In this document: positions 38,663-50,647 of the stretch, one piece after another
How positions within the stretch are numbered: position 1 is the first letter of the stretch
Layout: each line of letters opens with the position of its first letter
Assembly: GCA_963210315.1 (NCBI GenBank)
Contig: OY723311.1
Span: 62,001-126,000 of the forward strand
DNA: 64,000 nucleotides
Origin: Rhynchopus euleeides
Lineage: Eukaryota; Euglenozoa; Diplonemea; Diplonemida; Diplonemidae
Direction: 5' to 3'
The notes under the pieces: model-generated
What the model saw: the letters and a program-made list of their open reading frames with translations, nothing else
Databases searched by the model: none
What the model was told of the DNA's origin: nothing
Made by a program: the position numbers and the translations under genes

Positions 38663-41108
38663 TCACGACGTGTCGGGCTTCAGCAGCAACCGCCGCCGGG
38701 ACTGCGACACGGTTGACGCGAAGAAGCCTGTTGCAAGATAGGCGCCCAGCTCCTTCACCGATATCTGTGGCAGGGGGCGTGGCGGTGGCGGTGGTAGTGG
38801 GAGGGGCATGTGTGCATTCGAAGAAAACCTGAACCCCGAAAGCACCCAAAAACACCCCATTCCATATGGCAGGGTCCGCTTGTTTTAAGAAACAACACAT
38901 CGGGATCAACCCTGTGTTGACCAACCGCTTGCTACGCTTGCACGCCTCCCACACACTGCACCCAGAGGGTCGGGGCACCACAGCTGACAGGCACAGTCAC
39001 AAAAGGGCAGCACCACACACCTTCTGATTCCTATCAGCGTCGTGCTTGCGGTACAAGCTGGTTATCTCGCTCCGCAGGATGTCATCAGGAGGCGTGGGCA
39101 GCCCGATGGTGGCGTACAGCTCCTGCAGGAAGTGCTGCAGCTCGTCCTTCCCGAGGGTACCATCCCCACGCGCGTCGCAGAGCCGGAAGGTGGCCACCAC
39201 CTCGTTGGTCAGCGAGGGCACATACACGGCAGACAGCATGTCGCACAGCTTCTGCGACGCCTCCCCCGGCGCCTGCCCCGAGAGCGACTGGGCAAGCCCG
39301 CGGATGTCGGAGACATTCCAATGAGCCGTGCCCCCCACCACCGCCACAGGCGGGGTGACCTCGCCCCCCTCGTAGCCTGTCTCGATCATGGCACGCAGGC
39401 AGCTCCAGTCCTCGCTGAGGTTGTGCGTCGCGTAGTTGACGCTGAAGTCATCGAGGAGGCGGCAGAGGCTGGCGCAAGCCTGGCTCTCGCTGTCGATGAA
39501 CAGCTTCACCACCTCGCCCTGCCCGGCGGTGCTGTCGCCACGCCCGCCCCTCGAGAGGCGGTCCTCCGTGTCCAGCGCCGCACCCAGCTCTGCGACGAGA
39601 CGGAAGGGGTCGCACACATCCCAGTGGGCTGTGTTCTTCGCAGGCACCACCACCACGGGAAGCCCGAACCGGCCCCCGCGGTAGCCGCAGTGCGTCATCA
39701 CGGGGAAGAAGGACCTGTCCCGATCGATGTCCAGCTTGAGGAAGGGGATGGATGCGGCGTTGAGCGCGTCGTGCATCGTGCGGCACTGCCCGCAGTTGTC
39801 CCGCCCGTACACCTTGATTTTGGAGCGCGGTGGGGCGGCCTGCGCGTTGTGCTGTGCAATCTTCTTTGCCTTCGCCTCGGCAGATGTGCCGTCTGATCCA
39901 GAGGCAGCCTGCTGCGCCGCCTGCTTCGCACGCATCTGCTTCGCATCCTCGCGGCGCGCAGAGTACCCCCCTGCAAAATCGACGATGCATGTGGTGCCCG
40001 ACTTGGGGTGCTTTGCAGTGGCAATGCCCGCCACACTCCAGTTCCCAAACACATTCTCGCGCTGCCCCCTGCCGGGTGCCCCCTCGTCGGCAATCATCGA
40101 CGCCACTATGTCGCGCGCATCCTCCGACCCGTACACGACGTTCTCCCCCAGGGCGGACTGCCAGATCCCAAACCTGCAACACCGCTCCGAGGGCAGCGAC
40201 CCATCCGACCCTGCATGCCCGACCTGCCCTGTCGCACCCTGGTCAGCCGCATGCTCCTTCGCTGCGAGGCACAGCCCCAGGGGCACCTCCTTGATAGGCG
40301 CCATGGGCCGCATCGTCTTCAGCACACCCGCTGCCTCACCCCAGGCGGAGGAACGGCAGACAGCACCTGAGCAGTGTGCCCTGCCCGCCTCCATGATGCG
40401 GGCGTAGATATGCGGCTGCGTCCGCGCGGTGTTGATCTCCCGCAGCACATCCTTCTCCAGCTGCGACATCAGCGGGACCCCCTCCCCCTGCGGCTGGTAT
40501 GTCGGGAGCAGCTGCGCCTCCTTCGCCATCTGCGCCAGGCACTTCGCGCCGCCTGCGGTTGAGCTCAGCGCAAAGGGGATCTGCGCGGCAACCGTTGGCG
40601 TGGAGGAGTCGGGGAGCTCGCCCCTCTTCCTGATCAGCCCCAGGTAGGCCTCCACGCCAGGCCAGTAGGCGAGCAGCGTGCCCAGCTCCAGGCGCGACCC
40701 TTTGGTGTGGAGCGACATGGCGCGGAGGAGCTGCATGGTGGCGTCTGCGGTGATCTCGCATTCCAGCGCTTCGGAGCAGATGCCGCGGAGGTCGGAGGTG
40801 GGTGCGGTGCTGCCCTCCTCGGGCGCGATGTTGGCGAAGGCGGATTTCACGGCTCGCGACACGTCTTCCGTGAGGGCGCTGCAGCACTGCTCCAGGGAGA
40901 GCTGCCTGCCGCCTCCCAGGTTGAAACTGACGCGGGCAGGCTTCATGACGAACGTCGGGCATGTCTCATCCTCCGTCTCGTTCACAGCATCGTCCGACAC
41001 CTGCACCGTCCCATCGGAGAGCAGCACCGTGGTGCGGGATACGGAGCGGTGCCTCCCTTCCGATGCCTCCAGGACACGCTCCACCACACGCCCCACCTTG
41101 TGCGCCAT
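38663..41108 (-). CDS. CAP - glutaredoxin x2 - EF-hand fusion protein
   Basis: Exons 41108-39021 and 38764-38663, 729 aa; donor GTGTGT, acceptor TGCCACAG-type, phase 0. A novel N-terminal ~210 residues is followed by a CAP/SCP domain (~235-400; starts DVLREINTARTQPHIYA, contains LGENVVYGSED and NVFGNWSVAGIA). Next is a glutaredoxin with active site C439-G-Q-C442 (VYGRDNCGQCR) and a second, Cys-poor glutaredoxin-like repeat (~530-620) lacking the CxxC, then two EF-hands. The second EF loop, DADRNQKISVKE, is completed exactly across the intron, which strongly supports the splice. No signal peptide is seen, so this CAP domain is probably intracellular. Likely role: calcium-responsive thiol redox or glutathione-linked function, by inference. 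GCATTAG lies 5 nt before the ATG. Confidence 0.88.
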
Positions 41109-42210
41109 GGCGGCTAATGCAGTGCAAGCACACGACAGCACGCCTCTCGGTCTAAACGCTGAGGGGTTCTGCGGTGCGATCAAATGGGACACGGTCTCCT
41201 GATTCCCAACAGTGTCGAACACACCTGGTTGGGCGGCTTGTGGGTGATCGGGGGGGGGGGGGGGGGGGGTGTTGAAGTAGAAGTAGAGGGGTTATGGGTG
41301 ACCTACACCGCCACTATGAAAATATTCACGCGTGTGCCATGGGAGGCGGCGACCGGAATGTGCAGGCCAAGGGGAGAGGGAGAGGGGTGGGGGGCGGGGG
41401 GTGAAGGGGGAGGCACGTCTCTTTTTTTTCGAACGATTCGAACCTCGGCTTCTCCCCTCCTGTAACGTTCAAAAGAGAAACCCGCACAGGGTTCTCTTTA
41501 TCCCCGTTCCGTCCGCAGGAGAAAAGAAAATACACAAAGACGCATGGGGGAGCGGAGCAGAGGGAGGTGTATGGGTGGGGTCGGAGATGGGGGAGGATGG
41601 GGGGGGGGGGGGGGGGGGCTGAACACACCCCTCCAATGCCCCCAGTGGTCCCCATCAAAAACTCCCCCCCCCACTCCCCCCCAACACTCTGATCCGCACC
41701 CACGCACACGACACTCCAGCACCCGCCAAACCCACAGAACAAGCACACCCCGACCCGACCCCATTCCCCCCCCCCCCTCCCGTGAATACAGAAAGGAATG
41801 ACACCACTTTTTTTGGCAGCACAATCCACACCAGGGTGTGCGGTGCCACCTCTGCGGCATCCTCCTGCATTATCTAACCCCGCCACCCCCCCCTAACTCC
41901 GCTAAAGCCCCTTCCCCCCCCCCCCCCCCCCCACGCCGCCGAATCGCGGCAGCTCTTTTTGTTGGCTTTTTTATATTTCTTTTCTCCCAAACCGGGTGCG
42001 GTGGGTGGGTGTGGGGTCGGGGGGGGGGGGGGGGGGGTGCCGGCCGCAACAACTTGCCGGATTGGGGCAGGGCAGGGGCAGTTCAGGGGGGGGGGAAGGT
42101 AGCGGGGAGGCGGGCAGAGCGAAGGCTGTTGGGCGCCGTGAGGCGCCCCAGGGCCCAGCATGGCCTGCCTTCGCACCCTGCCCAGGGGAAAGTCAAGGAG
42201 GGGCACCTCC
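41109..42210. other. Intergenic, extreme homopolymers
   Basis: Poly-G at 41251-41270, 41600-41618 and 42019-42037 and poly-C at 41915-41932; no gene seen. Confidence 0.5.
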
Positions 42211-42685
42211 TTACTGCACCTCAACGAAGACCTGCCCGAAGAGCAGCACCAGGGTCAGGGAGGTGAGGTACTTCAGCGCGGTGTACACCATGTAGTCCTG
42301 CACGTAGTCCTTGTAGAAGAGGTCCATGGTGTACTGGATGTGGTTGTTCCCCACAACGCACATGTTGTACGCCAGCACCGTCCCGAACACCTGTAGTGTG
42401 TGGGGGAGTAGGGTGAGTGGGTGGATGCACTGTGAGAAGCCCAGCCTCTTGGGGCTGGGGCTGGGGCGAGTCTATTGAGAGAGGGTCTGAATAACCAGGG
42501 GGGGTGTGTGCGACACGCCACTTCCGTTCCAACAGACGTGTGTCACAATGCCATACCGACCCGACGGGCGACGCCAGCAGCGAGGTTGCCGACACGCCCC
42601 CGAACCCAGCGACGTATGCCGCAAGCGATGATGCCCGGCGCTGCTGCTGCCGCGCCACCGCCTTGGTTGCCCCGATCCGCAGCAT
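42211..42685 (-). CDS. Small, probably mitochondrial membrane protein (2 exons)
   Basis: Exons 42685-42557 and 42390-42211 with a 166-nt GTATGG...CTACAG intron in phase 0; 102 aa. The first 20 residues (MLRIGATKAVARQQQRRASS) are basic and Ser/Ala-rich without acidic residues, a typical mitochondrial presequence. Two hydrophobic stretches follow: SLAAYVAGFGGVSATSLLA plus VFGTVLAYNMCVV, and YLTSLTLVLLFGQVFV near the end. The size and design suit a lineage-specific subunit of a respiratory complex or ATP synthase, but I recognise no family. An acceptor-like GCTCAG is 8 nt before the ATG. Confidence 0.7.
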
Positions 42686-44132
42686 TTTAGTGTCTGAGCC
42701 TGCTTCCTGGCGGGTGGCGAGGGGGTGTGGATGCAACGGCGGCTGTGTATGCCCTGTCCAGCAACTGTGGGATAACAGTTCCCGGGCTGATTTTTGTTGA
42801 GCACACACTTGTGTAAGGCTGTGTTAGAGGCCCTGTGAAGTGGCCCGAATGTGCTCATCCCAAAGATTCAGTCGCACGATTTCCTTTCGGTACTTCGCAA
42901 CTTCGCTGTGATGCGCCACTCGTAACTCGTAAAAAAAGCAAGGCCGTGCCCGAGGTATGTATAGATCGGGGGTGAGGATGGGAGAGAGGGGACATGGCAT
43001 GGCATGGCATGCCACCGGGCCAAACACCGGCTTGGCTCACCCCCCCCCCCCCCCACAACTCATTTGTCTTCGCTTCTGCAAATGTTTTGTCCACACAGCA
43101 GCAGCCGCCACACCCTCTCCCCCCCCCCCCCCATCCCCCCCCCCATATCGCAACGAATCGATCGGTCGCCACCATCCTGGCGGCTCCAAGACACATAACA
43201 CAACACACAGGCCCACCATTTGTGCTGGGCCACACCACCAACTGCCACCACTCTGGCAGCACACCCCTGACCGCCGGGTTTTGATGGGGGCGCCTCGATA
43301 ACGCGGTTCGTTCTCTCCGCTATGAGGCCTGCACAGGGTTACTTGATGCCGCAGTCTCCCGCCTGCTTCTGACTGATGAAGAACGGAAAAAATGAACCGA
43401 GGAGGGGGTGGTGATGGGGGGGCCAAAGGGGGAGGGGGGGGGGGAATGGGTCATTTTGCAGGGAGTTCGCAACACACACCCCGCACAACCGGGTGGGGCG
43501 GGCGGGGCGGTGTTGCTAAAGAACCACTCACTGGGGGGGGGGGGGGGGGGGGGTGGGGGGTGGGGGGGGTCGGTTGGATCCCTCACCCACCCTCTACCCC
43601 CTCGCCAAAACCGGGCCAATTTTGACCTAAATTTTTGGCCTAAAATGCGAAGAAACCTGAGCGGTGCGGCATGCACCAGAGGTTGTACTGATGGGTGGGT
43701 CAGCGGACTCTCCTGCACGGCAGCACCACAGTGGCACCACACCGCCCCGGCATGGGGGGGCGATGCCCCACTCTCAAATGGCACGTGATGTGCACCCATT
43801 GCAAAGTGGGTTCGGTGATGGCGCGGAAGCCCGTCACAGGGGAGCACCGCCTCCGCCGGCCTCCGGAGAGCAGAGGGTCCGAACAACGCAAGCCGCCTGA
43901 GCGGAAGCCTTTTGGGGCTTGTGCCCTCGGTGGTGGTGCAGGGAAACAGAGGGAATCGGGGAGGGGCGTTGGGTCCGCAATCCGATCCCTCGCCTGTTTG
44001 GTGGAACACCCCTCCCCCCCCCGCGGGGCGGCAGAGGGCAGAGGAGGGGGGGGGGGGCGAAGGAGGCGGAGGCCGGCGGGGCCAGCCGTGTATCCTACCC
44101 TCCCCACCCGGGTCTGTTGCAGGCGCGTTTGA
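42686..44132. other. Intergenic with a dispersed repeat
   Basis: Holds the repeat 42749-42938, poly-C at 43041-43054 and 43119-43144, and poly-G at 43531-43552; no gene. Confidence 0.5.
42749..42938 (+). repeat. Diverged ~186-bp dispersed repeat, copy 2
   Basis: Partner of 9765-9950 in the same orientation; the GCAACTGT and CAGTCGCACGATTTCC blocks and an A-rich end align. Confidence 0.55.
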
Positions 44133-46167
44133 CTATTTTGAGCCCTTCTTGCCACCCTTGCCGCCTTTGCCGCCCTTTCCGCCCTTCTTGCCACCCTTGC
44201 CGCCCTTGGTCCATTGGCGTTCGCTCGCTCTTTCGAAGGTGTCGGGAAGGTGCTTCAGGATGCGCGTCAGGCCTCCGCCCCTAGCGAGTGGTGGTGGTGG
44301 TGGTGGTGGTGGCAGTGTGTGTGTGAGATGGCATGGGAAGCAGCAAAATGTGAGATGTGACGCAGGAGGAAGACGTTCCTCTCCAGTTCCCCCACCCCAG
44401 TGGTGCATACTGTGCGATATTGACAGTCCGGTCGGTCGCCTCAGACATCGACTTCTCAATCACAACCTGTCGCGGCGAATGGGGGTTTGTGTGGCGGCAG
44501 GCCCCGCGGCGACACACGTTTCATCCCACCCATTTTCAAACACAGCACACAGCACACTGCAGCCTTGTCTCACAGGCCACACACGCCATCACCATACCAC
44601 TTTGTTCAGCTGCATCGCGGCCTGGATGGCACTCTTCTTGTCCCTGAACCGAAGGTACACCAGGTTCCGGAAGGCGTTGGTTTGGTAGTCGTAGGCAAAG
44701 AGCACCGGGCAGCGCTTCTCCTCCTCGTCGCTCTCCTGCGGCTGGTCGAGCTGCGATGCGAGGGCGTACCCCAGCATGGCCTTCACGCCCGCCATATCCA
44801 ACCCGACGTTGGGCGTGATGTACTCCACGATGGTGCCGCCCGACTCGCTGCCTGCGATGGCCACCTTTGTCTCGACCTCCTCGTCCTCCAGGCCGACCTC
44901 CGCTGGCACAGCATCAGCTTCCGCTTCCGCTGCTGCGCTGTCGCCGTTTGCCGGAAGCCCTGCCTCCTCAACAACAACGTCGTCCATCGAGGCAGCCACG
45001 CCGGCACCCGCACCCTCTGCTGCTGTCGCTGGTTGCGCCTTGAGCTCGCTGATGGCCTTCATCAACATCTTCCGCGGCCCCAGCGGGATGGACAGCTGTG
45101 GCGATGGGGAATTGGAGGAGGCAAAACTTATACAGGGATGAAAGGAAACTGCCACAAAAGACGTAGGGCACTGCATACACGGTGGGATCTTGTAAATTTT
45201 ACATGTAAAAATACCGATTTTTACATGTATTATACATGTATAATACTTGCATGTCAACTATTATACATGTATAATACATGTATATGCCTGAAATATACAT
45301 GTAAAATACATGTATATCAAGTAAAAATACATGTATAATACTTGCATGTCAACTATTATACATGTATTTTTACTTGATATACATGTATTTTACATGTATA
45401 TTTCATGCATTTACATGTATTTTACATGTATAATACTTGTCATGCAAGTATTATACATGTAAAATACTTGCACGACAAGTAAAATACATGTATAATACTT
45501 GCATGACAAGTAAAATACTTGCATGCAAGTAAAATACATGTATTTTACTTGCATGCAAGTATTTTACTTGTCATGCAAGTATTTTACATGTATAATACTT
45601 GCATGACAAGTATTATACATGTAAAATACATGTAAATGCATGAAATATACATGTAAAATACATGTATATCAAGTAAAAATACATGTATAATAGTTGACAT
45701 GCAAGTATTATACATGTATTTTTACTTGATATACATGTATTTTACATGTATATTTCAGGCATATACATGTATTATACATGTATAATAGTTGACATGCAAG
45801 TATTATACATGTATAATACATGTAAAAATCGGTATTTTTACATGTAAAATTTACAAGATCCCACCGTGTACCCACACCCACCCCCCCCCCCCCCCCCACC
45901 CCAGTCGTAACAACGCATCAGGGAGATTGCCTCCGCAGGAGCTGCATTGAGCGCACAGAGGAGAACCAACCCGCACTTTTTTTCTCCACCCCTCCAAAGG
46001 GCTCAGCATACTTCTTTGAGATCACTCTCTTCGAGCAGCTTGAAGCTCTCCTCGTCGAGCTCCTCCTCCTGAAGCTTCTGCTTCACAGCATCAGGCACCG
46101 CGAGTGAGTCGAGCCATGTCCTTTGCCGTTTTGACGCACCGGACTCCTCGGATCCTGCCCGCTTCAT
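44133..46167 (-). CDS. SAM-domain protein with Gly-Gly-Lys tail (4 exons)
   Basis: Exons 46167-46012, 45095-44598, 44466-44411 and 44280-44133; donors GTATGC, GTATGG and GTATGC, acceptors CCACAG, CGACAG and CGCTAG; all phases agree, 285 aa. The N-terminus is basic (KRAGSEESGASKRQR). A sterile alpha motif spans the first splice: WLDSLAVPDAVKQKL then ESDLKE joined to LSIPLGPRKMLMKAI, the classic end of a SAM domain. An Ala/Glu-rich linker follows, then a globular region (PVLFAYDYQTNAFRNLVYLR). The C-terminus is a KGGKGGKK-type repeat. SAM domains mediate protein or RNA binding. Intron 1 is 916 nt because it carries a 695-bp palindromic element. GATCAG lies 7 nt before the ATG. Confidence 0.88.
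45176..45870. mobile_element. 695-bp AT-rich palindromic element inside an intron
   Basis: The ends are exact inverted copies (TACACGGTGGGATCTTGTAA at 45176-45195 and its complement at 45851-45870). The inverted match extends inward and the whole is a near-perfect palindrome centred near 45538, built of ACATGTAT, ATACTTGCATG and similar short palindromic words. It is strikingly AT-rich in GC-rich surroundings. It sits entirely inside intron 1 of the SAM-domain gene, leaving donor and acceptor intact. No coding potential; a fold-back MITE is likely. Confidence 0.88.
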
Positions 46168-49100
46168 CGTGCCCCTGATCACAGGAAATAGGCAAGGCCG
46201 CTCGATGCCTGCACCCGCCCCACTGCCTCCTTCTATCCCACGCAGTGCTGCCTCTGCCCGCAGCGACACAGGGACACCCTGTCGCGCTCGCCCTGCTTGC
46301 AAAAGCCTGTCACGCAGAACGCCCGGAAGGCGGCGGACAAAGTGTACCGAGAGGGTCGGGGGCACGCGAGTGCGCCTGTGTTTTGCCTCTCTCGCCCTGA
46401 CAGTGGTGTGCCGTGTGGTGTTGTTGGTTGCGACGGGGAGGAGGAGGAGGAAGAGGAAGAAACAAGGCGTGGGTGTGTCACATTCACCCCCCAAAAAGCG
46501 CAGTGAGAATGAGGGAAGACCTACACAATTATGCGACACACCTCCCGAGAAAGAGCCTTGGCATGCAGAAACATCAACGGTGACAAAAAAAGGCGGGCTG
46601 TGCAGGGGAGGGGAGGGAAGCGCAGGAGGGCCAGCGGGCGGCACCCAGTGTGGGTGGGGGTGTGTGTGTGGTGGGGCAGCGGTCCACGAGGGGGGTGGTA
46701 GTTTTGTGACGAGGTACACCAGACTAGAGAACGCTCCCCACCGCTCCCAACCCCCAACTCGCCCCTCTCCCTAAGTATACCCTCCCCTCCCCCCCCCCTC
46801 CTCCCCCCCGCCCCCACCCTGGAGAACAGGCATGTGTACATTGCTGTAGGTTTTAAGGTTTTTTTGGATCGACGGCCACAACGCGCCGCTGCGAGGCGAA
46901 CCCAGCGAAGCGGTTTAATTTTCCTTGTAAGTTGCTGTCAGAGAGCCCCGCCAACCCCGAGAGGATTGTCCCCCCCCCACCCCCCCCCCACTGAAAACTG
47001 ATTTTGCTGCGGGGGGAGGGGGGGGGGGGGAAGGGGGGAAGTGTAGTGAAGTAGAAGAAAGGGCAAACCACCAGATTGTTTGACTTCGCTTCACTCGTTA
47101 TGCAGGCTGTGGGGAAGGGGGGGGGGACGGGGGTGGTTTTTTGCGGGATGGGGTACGGGGGGGGGGGGGGGGGAGGGGAGGTCCTCCTCCTGCTGGCTAA
47201 AACCTGTGCTAAAAAAAACACTGTGTGTGGGGTGTCAAATCTGAAGAGAAAAGAAGAACCGAAGGAGTTCTCTTTTTTCCGCCAATCGCGAGAAAAGGCC
47301 CAAAACATTTTGTGCCGAATGTGTGTGGCAGATTATTGTGCGAGAGAGAGCAGGCTCCACTTAGCTGCACTTTGGAGCGAAGGCCGCCTGCTTTCATCAA
47401 CGGAACTTCTTGACAACGTGTTGGGGTATGGCCAATACTGACGCCATGTGATTTTTTGGTAGCATCCAATGGAGGCAGTGTTGGGCGAGGTGGCGAGGGT
47501 AGGGGGGGAGGGGGGGGGGAGAAAAATTATCAAAAAAAATGAACAGAAATAAAAGGGAAACGTTTAAAAGAGGGCCTGGCTGGTCGGCCAACCCCCCATA
47601 CCCCATCCCACCCCACCCCTTTTTCTTTGCAGACGCAGGACAAAGCAAAACTTTGCGGCACATAATCCCCTCATCACTCCACTTCTCTTGACTCCCTCAC
47701 CCCCCTCCCCCCCCCCCCCCAAACCCCTTCACTGAAGAGCGGCGCAGCCTGGCACATTCCTTTTTTTGTATTGGATGACAAATTTTCCACGTCAAACAGC
47801 AGATCCCCACCCCCACCCCCCACCCCCCCCCCCCCCCACTTCCCTGTCTGGGCAGCGCCCGTCTCGCAACACACAACACAACACACACACGCACACCACC
47901 ACCGACAAGGATTCAAATTATTTTTGGCGTTCTTATAAGTGTCACTCCGTATCACTCGCCACGTCCTGTTTCCCCACCCCCCCCCCCTTTCCGTGTTACT
48001 CCGCCTGTCTGTCACAGAGCTCGGAGAGAGGCAAAAGCCTGCCACATAACACAATATACCTGAACGTGTTTTTGGATAATTCGGAGGAGGGGGGACGGGG
48101 TGAAAACAGTAGAAGTGTTTGATCCACGATGTAAAAAAACACACACGTCAGGGGGGGGGGGGGGGGTAGGGAAAACCTTAACCCTTTAAGCACCAACCAC
48201 CCCGTACGGGGTGGGATAATATTCCTTGGGCACCTATGGGGTCGGATCGTGGAATTTTTCACCGATTTTTTTTATGGCGAAATCTTTCAGAGCAGCGGAA
48301 TCAAATGCGACCAGTTTCGGCGAGAAAGATGGAGCAGAACTAGTTTTAGGTTTGAAGGAGAATTTGGTCAAAAATCGGTTTTTGGTCACTTTTTCCACTA
48401 TATTTTCCTGTTTTTGGCACCACCATCAGTTCGCCAGTATTCATCGAACAGAGGTACAACCGGCCTCGACCGCTTCCTCGCTTGAATACAAATGTCAGTG
48501 GCACGTGTTCGACTGCCGTTTGTAATGCGTGTCTCCCTCGGCCTTGCCAAGAACGATGCACCCTGAGAAGGACCGTTCCAAGACAGGCAATACCACCTCC
48601 ACAGGAGAGTGTCGACGGCGCCCAGCCAGCACCCAGAAACAGTAGTGTGCAACTGAGCCCTGCACAAATTATGGGTACTTGAGACTGATGTGGAGGAATT
48701 CGAGGGCTGGACACAAGACCGCTCAATTCCCGTCCACCCCTCACACCCCGGCCCTTCTTGCATTTCCGCAGGTCGGTGCTCATGTGACCTGCAATTGGGA
48801 ACGGGCACCCCGGGGCTCCACTTCACCATTTTGATCGATTTTTTTGCTGTCTCGGAATCTTCCGTGCTGATTCTGTCACATATTGCCTGCGGTTGCGCCA
48901 AGCTCGATACCATCCAGCATTTTTCAGGGAATATCAGACGGCTCCCCGATTTCCAGGGGAATTTGGGCATTTTTGAGGACGCGCGCAAAGGAGCCCCATT
49001 TCAGGAATTTTCTGTTCAATATTTTTCAGAATCTCTTGCGATCGTGGATTCCGCTGTTCAAAATTCCCCCAGGGTACTGAGGCTGATCTGGAAAAAACGG

Positions 49101-49170
49101 ATGACGGTCCTCAACCCGCTCCACACGTCAGATACCCCCCTGAGGGTGGTTGAGCGGGGGGGGGGGGGGG
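46168..49170. other. Intergenic repeat-rich desert
   Basis: Poly-C and poly-G tracts (46785-46810, 46969-46990, 47009-47030, 47156-47172, 47706-47720, 47816-47837, 48149-48165) and a dispersed motif at 47406-47433. A (G)n-TAGGGAAAACCTTAA start at ~48166 resembles the left end of the element at 49171. No gene is supported. Confidence 0.5.
47406..47433 (+). repeat. Dispersed 28-bp motif, copy 3 of 4
   Basis: CTTCTTGACAACGTGTTGGG then GTATGGCC; see 4565-4592. Confidence 0.5.
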
Positions 49171-50323
49171 TAGGGAAAACCTTAAGGGGGGAAAATTACG
49201 GGATTTTTCACATAGGCGAGGAACACGCACAAAATGGCTGTAAACTTGAAACCCCGGCCCCTGGGAGTATTTGGGGGCGGTCTGGGTGGTTGTTGGGGGT
49301 ATTTGGCCACTTCTGAGCCACTCCGTGACCATGCTCAAAAAAGTGTCATGGTTTGGTTCCGGCCCCCTCATCCGAACCACCCTTCCAAGCCCGTCCCGCC
49401 CAACTTGCCCGCAACATTCCGCCTTTTCTTGTCTTGGGTGGGCACTGATGCCTCCGGTTCAATTTGGGAGCAAATGAGTGTGACAAGCTTGGGAAGGAGC
49501 GTCTTCTCGCCAGCATTTCCTGATAACACTTGCTGCAGCGTCCACCGACCACTGCGCCTGGCGGTTTGTACACCGAATCAGGCTTTGGAACCCACACCGG
49601 CATATTTTCCAAAGACGCCAGTCCCAAACTCCACTCGCGCACCGTCTCCGGCCTCTCCTTTCCATCTGCGGCTGAGTTCCCCAGCATTCTGGCCGTCGTC
49701 CGGCATCTCTTTTAGCTCTTTCAGTGCTGCAATGAAGCGCGTAAGTGGGGGTGATGGTGCAGAGGACGGGGATCATCGCCGCTGAGAAGTGCCACTGCAG
49801 TGCCGTAGAGCCGGGGTGACACAGTTGATACACCACACCCACTTCGCTGTTGCCGTTTCCCCTGATGAAGTTCCCGATGCATCCGACACCTCGGGGAGGG
49901 CACATAATAACGCCTCCCGAGCGACGCCCTTGCATTCGCAGACACACCCCGGTCTTGTTGAGGATATTGGCAGAAACCTGACAGAACACTCGCTGAAATG
50001 CCATTTTTTTGGCCCGGTAGTGCCCAGATGCCTCATCAGAGGCGGCAGAACGTGGTACATGACGGGGGATGTTGATGGCGCAGGTGACAGGGTGCTCGGG
50101 AGACTCAGCCGGGGAGGGGTTCGGTACCAAACCATGACATTTTTTTCGACACAGCGTTTCAGCCGCGTTCCGGGGCACCAAAGTGGGTGTCCCGCACCCA
50201 GGGGCGGTTTCTGGGGTGGTCTGGCCACTTTTTCAGCATTTTTGGAGGGTTTATGGTGGAAAATTGCCTATGTCGAAAAATGTCGTAATTTTGACGGATT
50301 TCGGTACCTTAAGACGGTCCCTA
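49171..50323. mobile_element. 1.15-kb inverted-repeat element in poly-G
   Basis: The left end TAGGGAAAACCTTAA (49171) and the complement of the right end, TAGGGACCGTCTTAA (50323), are related. The ~220-bp arms stay homologous inward; for example GTCATGGTTTGGTTCCGG near 49346 matches the complement of CGGTACCAAACCATGAC near 50120-50140. Both outer flanks are poly-G on the plus strand, as expected if the element inserted in a G-tract. The interior has no recognisable protein. Non-autonomous DNA element is the simplest reading. Confidence 0.65.
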
Positions 50324-50539
50324 GGGGGGGGGGGGGACGAGGTCGAGAAGTGAGGGTGGGATGCATGCGCGCATCAAAGAACGCGGGGCGTGGTATGCCC
50401 CCCCTCTAAGAAATAGGCACCATTTCCCCCCTCCCCGCCCTGCTCGAACACAGCACACGCTATCCTGTCATAAACGCTCTCCTGTGCACCCGTTGCTCGA
50501 CGTGTCTCTGCCCAGCACGGAGGGAGAGGAGGGGACTAT

Positions 50540-50647
50540 GGGGGTCTTCGCTGGTCGTTATCCTTCGTCAATCTTCGTCAGTTTTCAGCCAATTCAACAG
50601 GAAATGCACCAAAATGCACTGACGACCACCCCGTAACGAAGACCCCC
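50540..50647. mobile_element. 108-bp MITE-like element, copy 2
   Basis: About 95% identical to 9956-10063; the right terminal repeat has one mismatch (AACGAAGACCCCC). Confidence 0.7.

Noticed and set aside
48166..49150. A second full copy of the poly-G-targeted inverted-repeat element
   Set aside because: Only the left end matches; no matching right end was found before 49150.
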